NCBI GenBank assembly: GCA_049515655.1 | Contig: JBEKTW010000007.1 | Span: 1-64,000 of the forward strand | Length of the DNA stretch: 64,000 nucleotides | From: JBEKTW01 sp049515655 | GTDB taxonomy: Bacteria; Bacteroidota; Ignavibacteria; UBA10030; SZUA-254 | Direction of reading: 5' to 3' | In this document: positions 51,713 through 59,026 of the stretch, piece after piece | How the letters are laid out: every line of letters begins with the position of its first letter | Position numbering within the stretch: the stretch's first letter is position 1 | Made by a program: the position numbers and the translations under genes | Notes under the pieces: generated by a model | Told to the model about the DNA's origin: nothing | What the model saw: the letters and a program-made list of their open reading frames with translations, nothing else | Databases searched by the model: none

Positions 51713-52884
51713 GAGCACCTCTGGTGTTGTTGTGAGTGGAATGAGATCGTCTGACCGCCAAGATTATATCGTTTTGCTGCCAACGCAAGAACGGTTTGGA
51801 TCAATTGATCGTAGGGAATTCCTGCGGCGCGGGCCGCCTTCGGAAAACATGAATTGTCTTCCGGCTTTGGAAGAATTCCAGGAAGTGGATTCAATTCGAG
51901 AATATGCGGCTGATCGTGAGCGTCGAGGCGCACATCGATACGGCACCAGTCGCGACAGCGTAATACTGTGTAGGCGTCCCTGCAAAGACGTTCGATGTCG
52001 GATTGGAGACGGGGAGGAATGTCCGCAGGGCACTGAAAAATATCAAGCGGGGCGTCGGAACGATCCCAAATCCATTTTGCTTCGTATGAATAAATGTGGT
52101 TAACCCCCCGGGGCAGGGAGTCGAATCGTATCTCGACGATGGGAAGGACGTTTAGGGTATCGTCGTTTCCCAGGAGTGCGACCGTGAACTCGCGTCCTTC
52201 CAGGTACTCCTCAATTAATGCGGGCTCATTGTACGTCAAGAGGAGTGAACGAACCTGCATACGGAGTTCGGACTCTGTGTGTACGACGGATGAGTTGAAG
52301 ATGCCCTTGCTTGACCCTTCGTGAAGCGGCTTCACAATACACGGCAGCTTTTGGCCAAACGTATCAAGGTCCCGAGGATCCCGGATTATCGCAAATTGTG
52401 GTGTAGGAATGCGAGCGTACGATAATATTTCCTTTGCTCTAGACTTGTCAAGGCACAGGGCCAGGGTCAAAGAGTCGGATCCGGTGTAAGGGATTTGCAA
52501 AAATTCAAGCATTGCCGGAATCTGAGATTCACGTGAAACACCATGCATCCCTTCGGCAATGTTGAAGACAATGTCGGGTCGCTCTATCCGAAGACTGTCG
52601 AAAGCATATTCATCGGCTTCGATAAGGATGACGTCATGGAATTCAGCAAGAGCGTCCCGGACGGCGTGGATTGTTTCCCGGGTGTCCCATTCGGCGTAAA
52701 GATCTGTGACTCGTTGGAGTGTCGCTGTTGATACAGCGACGTTGGCATCGGCAGGAATTCCCCTCCGGCTTAAACTCGGAGGCTCGGTGGAGTCATCGGC
52801 GGATTGTTGTGTTGCATCTTCCTTTTTCTCGTTGTACACAAGCGCAACGCGCAGCGGAGAAATCTCAGCTGGAAGATCTATCAA
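51709..52884 (-). CDS. D-Ala-D-Ala ligase-like ATP-grasp enzyme, paralog 2
   Basis: This 391-residue protein is the first gene of the operon. The fold matches paralog 1: DIVFNIAEG strand, YTGSDSLTL, an ATP-loop IVKPLHEGSSKGI closer to true Ddl, EEYLEGREFTVAL, SYEAKW in the substrate region and ELNPLPGI at the metal site. An insertion of about 30 polar residues lies near the N-terminus (residues 22-50). The two paralogs are clearly homologous but divergent, so they probably act on different substrates or in sequence. A strong promoter lies about 84 bases upstream at 52968-52995. The stop overlaps the next start by four bases. Confidence 0.85.
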   Translation of the reverse strand: MIDLPAEISPLRVALVYNEKKEDATQQSADDSTEPPSLSRRGIPADANVAVSTATLQRVTDLYAEWDTRETIHAVRDALAEFHDVILIEADEYAFDSLRIERPDIVFNIAEGMHGVSRESQIPAMLEFLQIPYTGSDSLTLALCLDKSRAKEILSYARIPTPQFAIIRDPRDLDTFGQKLPCIVKPLHEGSSKGIFNSSVVHTESELRMQVRSLLLTYNEPALIEEYLEGREFTVALLGNDDTLNVLPIVEIRFDSLPRGVNHIYSYEAKWIWDRSDAPLDIFQCPADIPPRLQSDIERLCRDAYTVLRCRDWCRIDVRLDAHDQPHILELNPLPGILPKPEDNSCFPKAARAAGIPYDQLIQTVLALAAKRYNLGGQTISFHSQQHQRCS

Positions 52885-52967
52885 ATTTTTAATTAAATCC
52901 TCTTCGAAAGTTCAACATGAGCCAAGTGAACGTATCCCACATCATCTCACCGTTCACCCTCATATCA

Positions 52968-52995
52968 AATATAAACAATTTTAACAATTTGTCAA
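52968..52995 (-). promoter_or_regulatory. Sigma-70-type promoter of the ATP-grasp/GNAT/kamA operon
   Basis: Read on the minus strand: TTGACA (52995-52990), 16 bases, TATATT (52973-52968) followed by TG. It lies about 84 bases upstream of the first ligase ATG. The surrounding 208-base gap behind recG holds no gene. Confidence 0.75.
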
Positions 52996-53092
52996 GAAAA
53001 AAGTGAGTTTTTCGGGCACAAATCAAAGATTTTTTCTCGACGGATGTCGGAGAGAGAACGTCGTCCGTGGTCAGTTGTTGGTCGATGAAAGT

Positions 53093-55327
53093 TCACCCGG
53101 CTTGAATGAGGGTGAGAGCGTCACGCATGTGTTCTTCAAAGTGCTTTCTCAGAGGCCGGTGTTCCGGCAGACGCAGGTGTGGGTCATGATCGACAAGTTC
53201 AAAGGCGGCCTGACGTGCAGATGCCAGGAGTTCGCCATCGGTCAGGAGATTGGCAAGCTGAAGTTCGGGCAGACCGCTCTGGCGGGTTCCGAAGAAATCA
53301 CCCGGACCCCTTAATTCCAGGTCAATTTCAGCGATTTTGAAGCCATCAATAGTATCCAGCATTGCTTTGAGTCGGCGTTCCGTTTTCCTCTGCTCCTCCT
53401 GTTCATCGTCCACCGTCCCGATGGTTTGAGACGATCGCTGGAGCTTCCTCATCCATTCAGGGGCCATGAGGATGCAGTATGATTGCTCTGCTCCGCGCCC
53501 AACCCGTCCTCGTAGCTGGTGCAATTGGGATAATCCGAACCGTTCAGCATGTTCTATAACCATAACGGACGCATTCGGGATATCGATACCGACCTCGATG
53601 ACGGTCGTGGCCACGAGAATGTCCACTTTTTTCTCTTTGAACGAGCTCATGATGCTGTCCTTCTCTTCCGGTCGCATCCGTCCGTGGATAAGTCCGACGT
53701 TCATATCTGCGAAGACGTCTTTCCTGAGGACCTCATGAGCCTCCGTTGCTGCCTTCAGGTCGAGTTTCTCCGACTCTTCGACGAGCGGATAGACAATGTA
53801 TGCCTGCCTGCCCTGCCGGATCTGGTCGCGAAGAAACTGGTAGACGGAATCGTGTTGAGATTCCGTTTTCAGGGCCGTCTTGATAGCCTTTCGGTTGGAC
53901 GGCAACGACGTGATGGTGGATACATCCAGGTCGCCGTAAATCGTCAATGCGAGCGTGCGGGGAATGGGAGTAGCGGTCATCACGAGCATATCCGCATGCG
54001 CAATATGGCCGTGCGATGATAGTCCCTTTTCCTTGAGCGCGATTCGCTGAGCCACGCCAAAGCGATGCTGCTCATCGATCACAACGAATCCGAGTCTGGC
54101 GAAATCCACCACCTCCTGAATGAGTGCGTGCGTTCCAGCAATGATATTCGCCGATCCGCGCTGAATGTCCAGGAGAATATCGTCGCGCAACTTCTTCTGT
54201 TGCCCGCTCACCAGCAGGCGTACGTTCACCGGGATGTCGTGAAGAAAGTTTGTCAAGGTACGGTAGTGCTGCTCAGCCAGAATTTCCGTCGGTGCCATGA
54301 ACGCAGTCTGATAGCCGTTATCCACTGCAATGAGCATGGCGATGAGCGCCACGATGGTCTTGCCGCTTCCAACATCCCCCTGCAGTAACCGGTTCATCGG
54401 CTTCGTGCTTTTCATGTCTTGAGCGATTTCCTTGATGACGCTGACCTGGGCTTTTGTGAGCTTGAAGGGCAGGGAATTGACAAGCTGACGTGCGAGCTTG
54501 CTTTCCACATCGAAGGAAATTCCAGGAAACTCGACTTTTATGCTCTTTCGGCGTAGCGCCAGCAAGAGCTGCATTGAAAACAACTCATCGAACTTCAGTC
54601 GAAGACGTGAGGATTCCAGAGCGTTCTGGGATTCGGGGAAATGAATTGAGCGAAGTGCATCGGGAAGTCGGAGAAACTTATGCTCGTCGAGCAGGGAGGG
54701 CGGCAACCATTCTTCGACGGCGGCAAGATATTGGTCGAGAGCCACCCTGATGACACGACGGAGTCCTTTGGTGTCAAGTTTGACCGTTCTCAGCTCTTGT
54801 GAGGAGCTATATTTGGGAACGATTCCCTTGGTGTGCAGAAATCCCTCGAAATCAGAGTCTTCGTCTTCCCCTGCCGCAAGGCGGTCGATGCTGGGATGAA
54901 CAATCTGAGGGCGATTGCGAAAATCGGTGACCTTTCCGGAGACCGCCAGAGTATCGCCGGGTTGGAACGCTTTTTGATAAAAACGAAGGCTTTGAAAAAA
55001 GATAAGAGAAATCGTGCCCGTTTCATCTCCGAGCGCGAGGACGAATCGTTGTCGTGGCGGACGTCCAATCGTATCACGCGCACGGACGGTTCCGATCACG
55101 GTGACAAATTCTCCAGAATTGACATAGCGGCGAAGGTTGCCAATTTTCTCAACCCGACTGAGGTCGAGGTAGTCTCTCGGGAAGTAGTAGAAGAGATCTC
55201 GAACGGTTTGAATGCCGAGATTCTTCAAGACGGCAGACCGCTTCGGCCCGATGCCCTTCAAGTATTGAACCGGTGTGTTGATATCGGCGTTGGTTTTGAC
55301 CGTCGGGGGCATATGTCGGGAATTCAT
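53093..55327 (-). CDS. recG: ATP-dependent DNA helicase RecG
   Basis: RecG remodels stalled forks and branch-migrates Holliday junctions. The 744-residue protein has the N-terminal wedge/OB domain (about 20-230) beginning with the YLKGIGPKRSAVLKNLGI segment, then a superfamily 2 helicase with Walker A LLQGDVGSGKT near residue 325, VVIDEQHRFGVAQR, TATPIPRTLAL, and the C-terminal LRGRVGRGAEQSYC motif VI. I use ATG 55327; a TTG nine codons upstream is in frame. It is the last gene of the minus-strand housekeeping run. Confidence 0.96.
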   Translation of the reverse strand: MNSRHMPPTVKTNADINTPVQYLKGIGPKRSAVLKNLGIQTVRDLFYYFPRDYLDLSRVEKIGNLRRYVNSGEFVTVIGTVRARDTIGRPPRQRFVLALGDETGTISLIFFQSLRFYQKAFQPGDTLAVSGKVTDFRNRPQIVHPSIDRLAAGEDEDSDFEGFLHTKGIVPKYSSSQELRTVKLDTKGLRRVIRVALDQYLAAVEEWLPPSLLDEHKFLRLPDALRSIHFPESQNALESSRLRLKFDELFSMQLLLALRRKSIKVEFPGISFDVESKLARQLVNSLPFKLTKAQVSVIKEIAQDMKSTKPMNRLLQGDVGSGKTIVALIAMLIAVDNGYQTAFMAPTEILAEQHYRTLTNFLHDIPVNVRLLVSGQQKKLRDDILLDIQRGSANIIAGTHALIQEVVDFARLGFVVIDEQHRFGVAQRIALKEKGLSSHGHIAHADMLVMTATPIPRTLALTIYGDLDVSTITSLPSNRKAIKTALKTESQHDSVYQFLRDQIRQGRQAYIVYPLVEESEKLDLKAATEAHEVLRKDVFADMNVGLIHGRMRPEEKDSIMSSFKEKKVDILVATTVIEVGIDIPNASVMVIEHAERFGLSQLHQLRGRVGRGAEQSYCILMAPEWMRKLQRSSQTIGTVDDEQEEQRKTERRLKAMLDTIDGFKIAEIDLELRGPGDFFGTRQSGLPELQLANLLTDGELLASARQAAFELVDHDPHLRLPEHRPLRKHFEEHMRDALTLIQAG

Positions 55328-55408
55328 GTCGACCTGCTGCGATGAACTTCGCAATCCCGGCTGAAGGTATTACAACGAATGATGATCAGGAACGGCCTGC
55401 GAAGGTCC

Positions 55409-56407
55409 CTATGCTTCTCCCTTTGCGTCACGCGTCATCAAGTCCGAGGTGGCAATAATCGGGTCTTTATCCTCAAAAAGGACCTGGTAGACCTCGTTCA
55501 CGATAGGCAGTTCAACGTTGAACTTCTGTTCCAGATTGTAGACGGACTGGGTTGTCGCCACGCCTTCAGCGACCATGACCATCTCCGAGAGCACGTCGCT
55601 CAGCCTTCTCCCTTTCCCAATCTCTTCACCTACATGGCGGTTACGGCTGTGCTTGCTCATACAAGTCACAATCAGATCGCCAATCCCCGAAAGCCCCGCG
55701 AACGTTCTCGGCTGTGCGCCCATGAGCGTCCCAAGCCGGGAGAGTTCGGCCGTCGCGCGTGTCATGATGGCAGCTTTTGTATTATCTCCGAATCCCGCGC
55801 CGTCGGCGATGCCTGCCCCAATGGCGATAACGTTCTTGATGGAGCCGCCCAATTCGACACCGCGAATATCATCGCTGGAGTACACGCGAAAATACGGCGT
55901 CATGAACGTCTGTTGAGCGAGTTTGGAGGTCTCGAGGCAGGTGGATGCAGCCACGACCGCCGTCGGTATATGGCGGCTCACTTCCTCCGCAAAACTCGGT
56001 CCGGAGAGCGTCACAATGTGATCCTTCCGGAGCGTCGGCAGCACATCAAGAAGAATCTCGGAGATCGTCATCAGGGAACCATTCTCTATGCCCTTTGCGA
56101 CGTTCACGACGACAACCTCGTGAAGATTCTTCGACCGGAGCTGCTCAAGGGCGGACCGGAGAAACTGCGTCGGCACAGCGGTCACGAGGAGCTCGGCCTT
56201 GTCGAGTGCACACACGGGATCTCCGGTAATTTCCACCCCTGACGGAATTTGAATCCCTGGAAGGAATAAAGTATTCTCATGTTGTGTGCGCATTGCTTCG
56301 GTGGCATCCTCATCATGTGACCAGAGAATGACGTGGTGGGCGTTGTGAAACAGCAGGATTGCTAACGTCGTCCCCCAACTTCCAGCGCCTAAAACCGCAA
56401 CCCGCAT
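55409..56407 (-). CDS. gpsA: NAD(P)-dependent glycerol-3-phosphate dehydrogenase
   Basis: GpsA reduces dihydroxyacetone phosphate to sn-glycerol 3-phosphate for phospholipid synthesis. The 332-residue protein has the N-terminal Rossmann motif GAGSWGT (7-13), VNVAKGIE, the LSGPSFAEE loop, and the catalytic lysine in LGGSIKNVIAIGAGIADG. GLSGIGDLIVTC follows in the C-terminal helical domain. It is 47 bases downstream of plsY, the acyltransferase that uses its product, so the pair makes a functional unit. Confidence 0.97.
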   Translation of the reverse strand: MRVAVLGAGSWGTTLAILLFHNAHHVILWSHDEDATEAMRTQHENTLFLPGIQIPSGVEITGDPVCALDKAELLVTAVPTQFLRSALEQLRSKNLHEVVVVNVAKGIENGSLMTISEILLDVLPTLRKDHIVTLSGPSFAEEVSRHIPTAVVAASTCLETSKLAQQTFMTPYFRVYSSDDIRGVELGGSIKNVIAIGAGIADGAGFGDNTKAAIMTRATAELSRLGTLMGAQPRTFAGLSGIGDLIVTCMSKHSRNRHVGEEIGKGRRLSDVLSEMVMVAEGVATTQSVYNLEQKFNVELPIVNEVYQVLFEDKDPIIATSDLMTRDAKGEA

Positions 56408-56454
56408 ATTATTTCCTCAAGGGAGAAATGACCTGGGGGATGAAAAGAGGATTC

Positions 56455-57126
56455 CTATTTTTTCTTGAGGAGAGGATGGTGAGTTAAACGGTTCTCTGTT
56501 CCTTCGATCAGGCGTTTGATATTGGAACGGTGCGTGTAGACGAGCAGGAGCGATAGCCCGATACTGAAAAAAATCAAGGTATGATAACCGTACAGCTCGG
56601 CATGAAAAATATTATGACGGAACAACATCGCCAGCGGGAATGAGAGGGCCGCACTGATTGAGCCGAGAGACACATAGCGTGAAAGAGTAAGCACTAGGGC
56701 AAACACGCCGAGTGCAACCAGCAATTCAACAGGTGCCAAGGCGACCAACACACCCCCGGCGGTCGCAATTCCTTTCCCTCCCTTGAAGCTACTGAATGCA
56801 GTCCAGATGTGACCCAGAACCGCGGCACAACCGGCGATAATCCGGATGACAGTAATATCTTCGAATGGCGTGCGATTGTTGAAGGGAATAGGACCGTACA
56901 TTAGTTTCGTTACCAGCATCGTTGCGACATACCCCTTGAAGATATCGATAGCGATGACAAGCACCCCGATTTTCCAGCCAACGACACGAATGACGTTCGT
57001 GCCGCCGGCGTTTCCGCTGCCGTGGTTACGTATATCGATTCCGTGTGTCAGTTTCGAGACTATGATGCTTGTCGGGATTGATCCGACAAGATAGCTCAGC
57101 ATGATTACGACACTTAATGGCAGCAT
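56455..57126 (-). CDS. plsY: Glycerol-3-phosphate acyltransferase PlsY
   Basis: PlsY acylates glycerol 3-phosphate from acyl-phosphate at the membrane. The 223-residue protein has about six helices and the three family motifs: LSYLVGSIPTS near the N-terminus, NHGSGNAGGTNVIRV, and SFKGGKGIATAGG. Length is standard. It lies between ispD and gpsA. An 80-base gap separates it from ispD. On the minus strand a TTGACT near 57192 is followed by an AT-rich stretch that could be a weak internal promoter. Confidence 0.96.
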   Translation of the reverse strand: MLPLSVVIMLSYLVGSIPTSIIVSKLTHGIDIRNHGSGNAGGTNVIRVVGWKIGVLVIAIDIFKGYVATMLVTKLMYGPIPFNNRTPFEDITVIRIIAGCAAVLGHIWTAFSSFKGGKGIATAGGVLVALAPVELLVALGVFALVLTLSRYVSLGSISAALSFPLAMLFRHNIFHAELYGYHTLIFFSIGLSLLLVYTHRSNIKRLIEGTENRLTHHPLLKKK

Positions 57127-57205
57127 TTCGCTTGTTCCCTGATGTTAAAGGAGTCCATATCCTATATAAATTACGAAAATATTCATGAAAGTCAAGAACC
57201 TTATC

Positions 57206-57910
57206 CTATTTGAAGAAACTATGCGCAATCAGCCCCGCCAGTGCGAAATCTTCAGGGGTCGTGATTTTGATGTTTTCGTAGCTTCCTTCGACGATTTTGA
57301 CCCTTCCTCCAATTCGTTCCACGAGTATAGCGTCGTCGGTTCCGAAGAATTTGTTCGATACTGCATCCGCGTAAGCCCTGCAGAAGAGGTCAATTTGAAA
57401 CGCCTGGGGGGTTTGGGCAAGCCAGGCCTGATTCCGGTTCAGCGTCGTGTCTATGAAGACGTCTTCGTTCGACAGCTTAACCGTGTCTTTCGGTCGAATT
57501 GCGCAGATAGCTGCTCCGTATTCGCAAGCGGCGAGCGTCACCGAATGGATCAGCTCTGGGCGAACGAACGGCCGGACCGCGTCATGAATGAGGACGATAT
57601 CGGTACCATGTTCCGATAATCTTTCGATCCCCTTCCAAACAGAATCCTGGCGGTGTGCGCCGCCTTCGACAACGTGAACAACCTTTGAAAGATTGTGAAC
57701 CCCGACAAGGCTCTTCACCGCCCTGATGTCCTCGCCCCTGGATGAAACCACGATGAGGTCTACGACGGGCGAGCGCTCAAACGCTTCGAGTGTGCGGACA
57801 AGGACGGCTTTTCCCTGCAATTCCAGAAACTGTTTCGCCGGCGATATTCCCATCCTTGTTCCCGCACCGGCAGCTGCGATGACCGCACCGATATTTTTGC
57901 CGTTGAGCAC
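57206..57910 (-). CDS. ispD: 2-C-methyl-D-erythritol 4-phosphate cytidylyltransferase
   Basis: IspD is the third enzyme of the MEP isoprenoid pathway, making CDP-methylerythritol. The 234-residue protein has the CTP-binding N-terminus AAAGAGTRMG with the PAKQFLEL segment, VEGGAHRQDSVWKGI, and the HDAVRPFV and TTPEDFALA motifs. It starts 9 bases after the queA stop. Its presence implies the MEP route rather than mevalonate in this organism. Confidence 0.96.
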   Translation of the reverse strand: MLNGKNIGAVIAAAGAGTRMGISPAKQFLELQGKAVLVRTLEAFERSPVVDLIVVSSRGEDIRAVKSLVGVHNLSKVVHVVEGGAHRQDSVWKGIERLSEHGTDIVLIHDAVRPFVRPELIHSVTLAACEYGAAICAIRPKDTVKLSNEDVFIDTTLNRNQAWLAQTPQAFQIDLFCRAYADAVSNKFFGTDDAILVERIGGRVKIVEGSYENIKITTPEDFALAGLIAHSFFK

Positions 57911-57919
57911 GGGAGGGGC

Positions 57920-58957
57920 TTACAGAATCAGCATCGCGTCGCCGTAGCTGAACATCTGCCACTTTTCTTTGATCGCTTTTTTGTACGCTCTTATCACAAA
58001 ATCTCTTCCTGCAAAGGCGCAGATCATCATGAGCTGTGTGGATTCCGGAAGGTGAAAGTTCGTGATGACATGGTCCGCGACCTTAAAATCGTACGGCGGG
58101 AAAATAAATTTGTCCGTCCACGCCCGGTTGGCTTTCAGATGACCGGTCGTGGTCACCGATGATTCCGACGCTCGCGCAGTACTGGTTCCGCACACAAAAA
58201 CATGTCCCCGGTGGTCAATAGTGTGGTTGACCTCACGCACCGTCGTCTCGGGGATTTCATAATACTCGGAATCCATCTTGTGTTTCGACAGATCTTCGAC
58301 TTCAACCGCCCGGAACGAGCCAAGTCCCAGGTGAAGAGTGAGGGGGACGACTTTAGCGCCTTTCTGTTCGATTTGAGTAAGGAGACGCTTCGTGAAATGG
58401 AGTCCGGCTGTCGGTGCGGCGACCGAGCCAATTTGCCGGGCGTATACCGTCTGGTATGATTCCTTGTCGTCTTCTTCGGATTCCCGTTTGATGTAGTAGG
58501 GAAGGGGAGTTCTGCCGATGCGCTCAATTATCTTGTAAAGGTCCCCTTTGAAATTGAATCGCATCGTGCGCCCACGGGAAGTTGTATTGTCGACAACTTC
58601 ACACCAGATCTTTCCGTCATCGAAGTAAATCTTATTTCCAATGCGAACTTTCCGCGCGGGGTCGACGATGACATCCCAGATATTCTCCTCCTTGTTCAAT
58701 TGCCGGAGGAGAAACACTTCGATTTTCGCGTTGGTCTTTTCCTTCCGCCCGAGCAGGCGGGCGGCGAATACCCTCGTTTCATTGACGAGGAGAGAATCTC
58801 CCTTCTTGAAGTAATCAATGATATCGGCAAACCGTCGCTCCACGATGCTCTCATCCGCTCGGTTCAGAATCATGAGCCGGGCGGAATCCCTCGGTTTCGC
58901 GGGAAACTTTGCCACGAGGTTTCTCGGGAAAGGATATTCAAAGTCAGAAAGTTTCAT
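57920..58957 (-). CDS. queA: S-adenosylmethionine:tRNA ribosyltransferase-isomerase
   Basis: QueA transfers and isomerises the ribose of SAM onto 7-aminomethyl-7-deazaguanine in tRNA, giving epoxyqueuosine. The 345-residue protein has the N-terminal DFEYPFPRNLVAKFPAKPRD, the NETRVFAARL segment, VAAPTAGLHFT, LHLGLGSFRAVEVED and the C-terminal NFHLPESTQLMMICAFAG. All are family hallmarks. It lies between ppdK and ispD and is probably part of the same transcript. Confidence 0.97.
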   Translation of the reverse strand: MKLSDFEYPFPRNLVAKFPAKPRDSARLMILNRADESIVERRFADIIDYFKKGDSLLVNETRVFAARLLGRKEKTNAKIEVFLLRQLNKEENIWDVIVDPARKVRIGNKIYFDDGKIWCEVVDNTTSRGRTMRFNFKGDLYKIIERIGRTPLPYYIKRESEEDDKESYQTVYARQIGSVAAPTAGLHFTKRLLTQIEQKGAKVVPLTLHLGLGSFRAVEVEDLSKHKMDSEYYEIPETTVREVNHTIDHRGHVFVCGTSTARASESSVTTTGHLKANRAWTDKFIFPPYDFKVADHVITNFHLPESTQLMMICAFAGRDFVIRAYKKAIKEKWQMFSYGDAMLIL

Positions 58958-59026
58958 TGTGCATTACCATCTGTTATGAGGTGAAATGAAATGAGCAGTC
59001 ATCGCGCTTGATCTTGATGTACCGTT

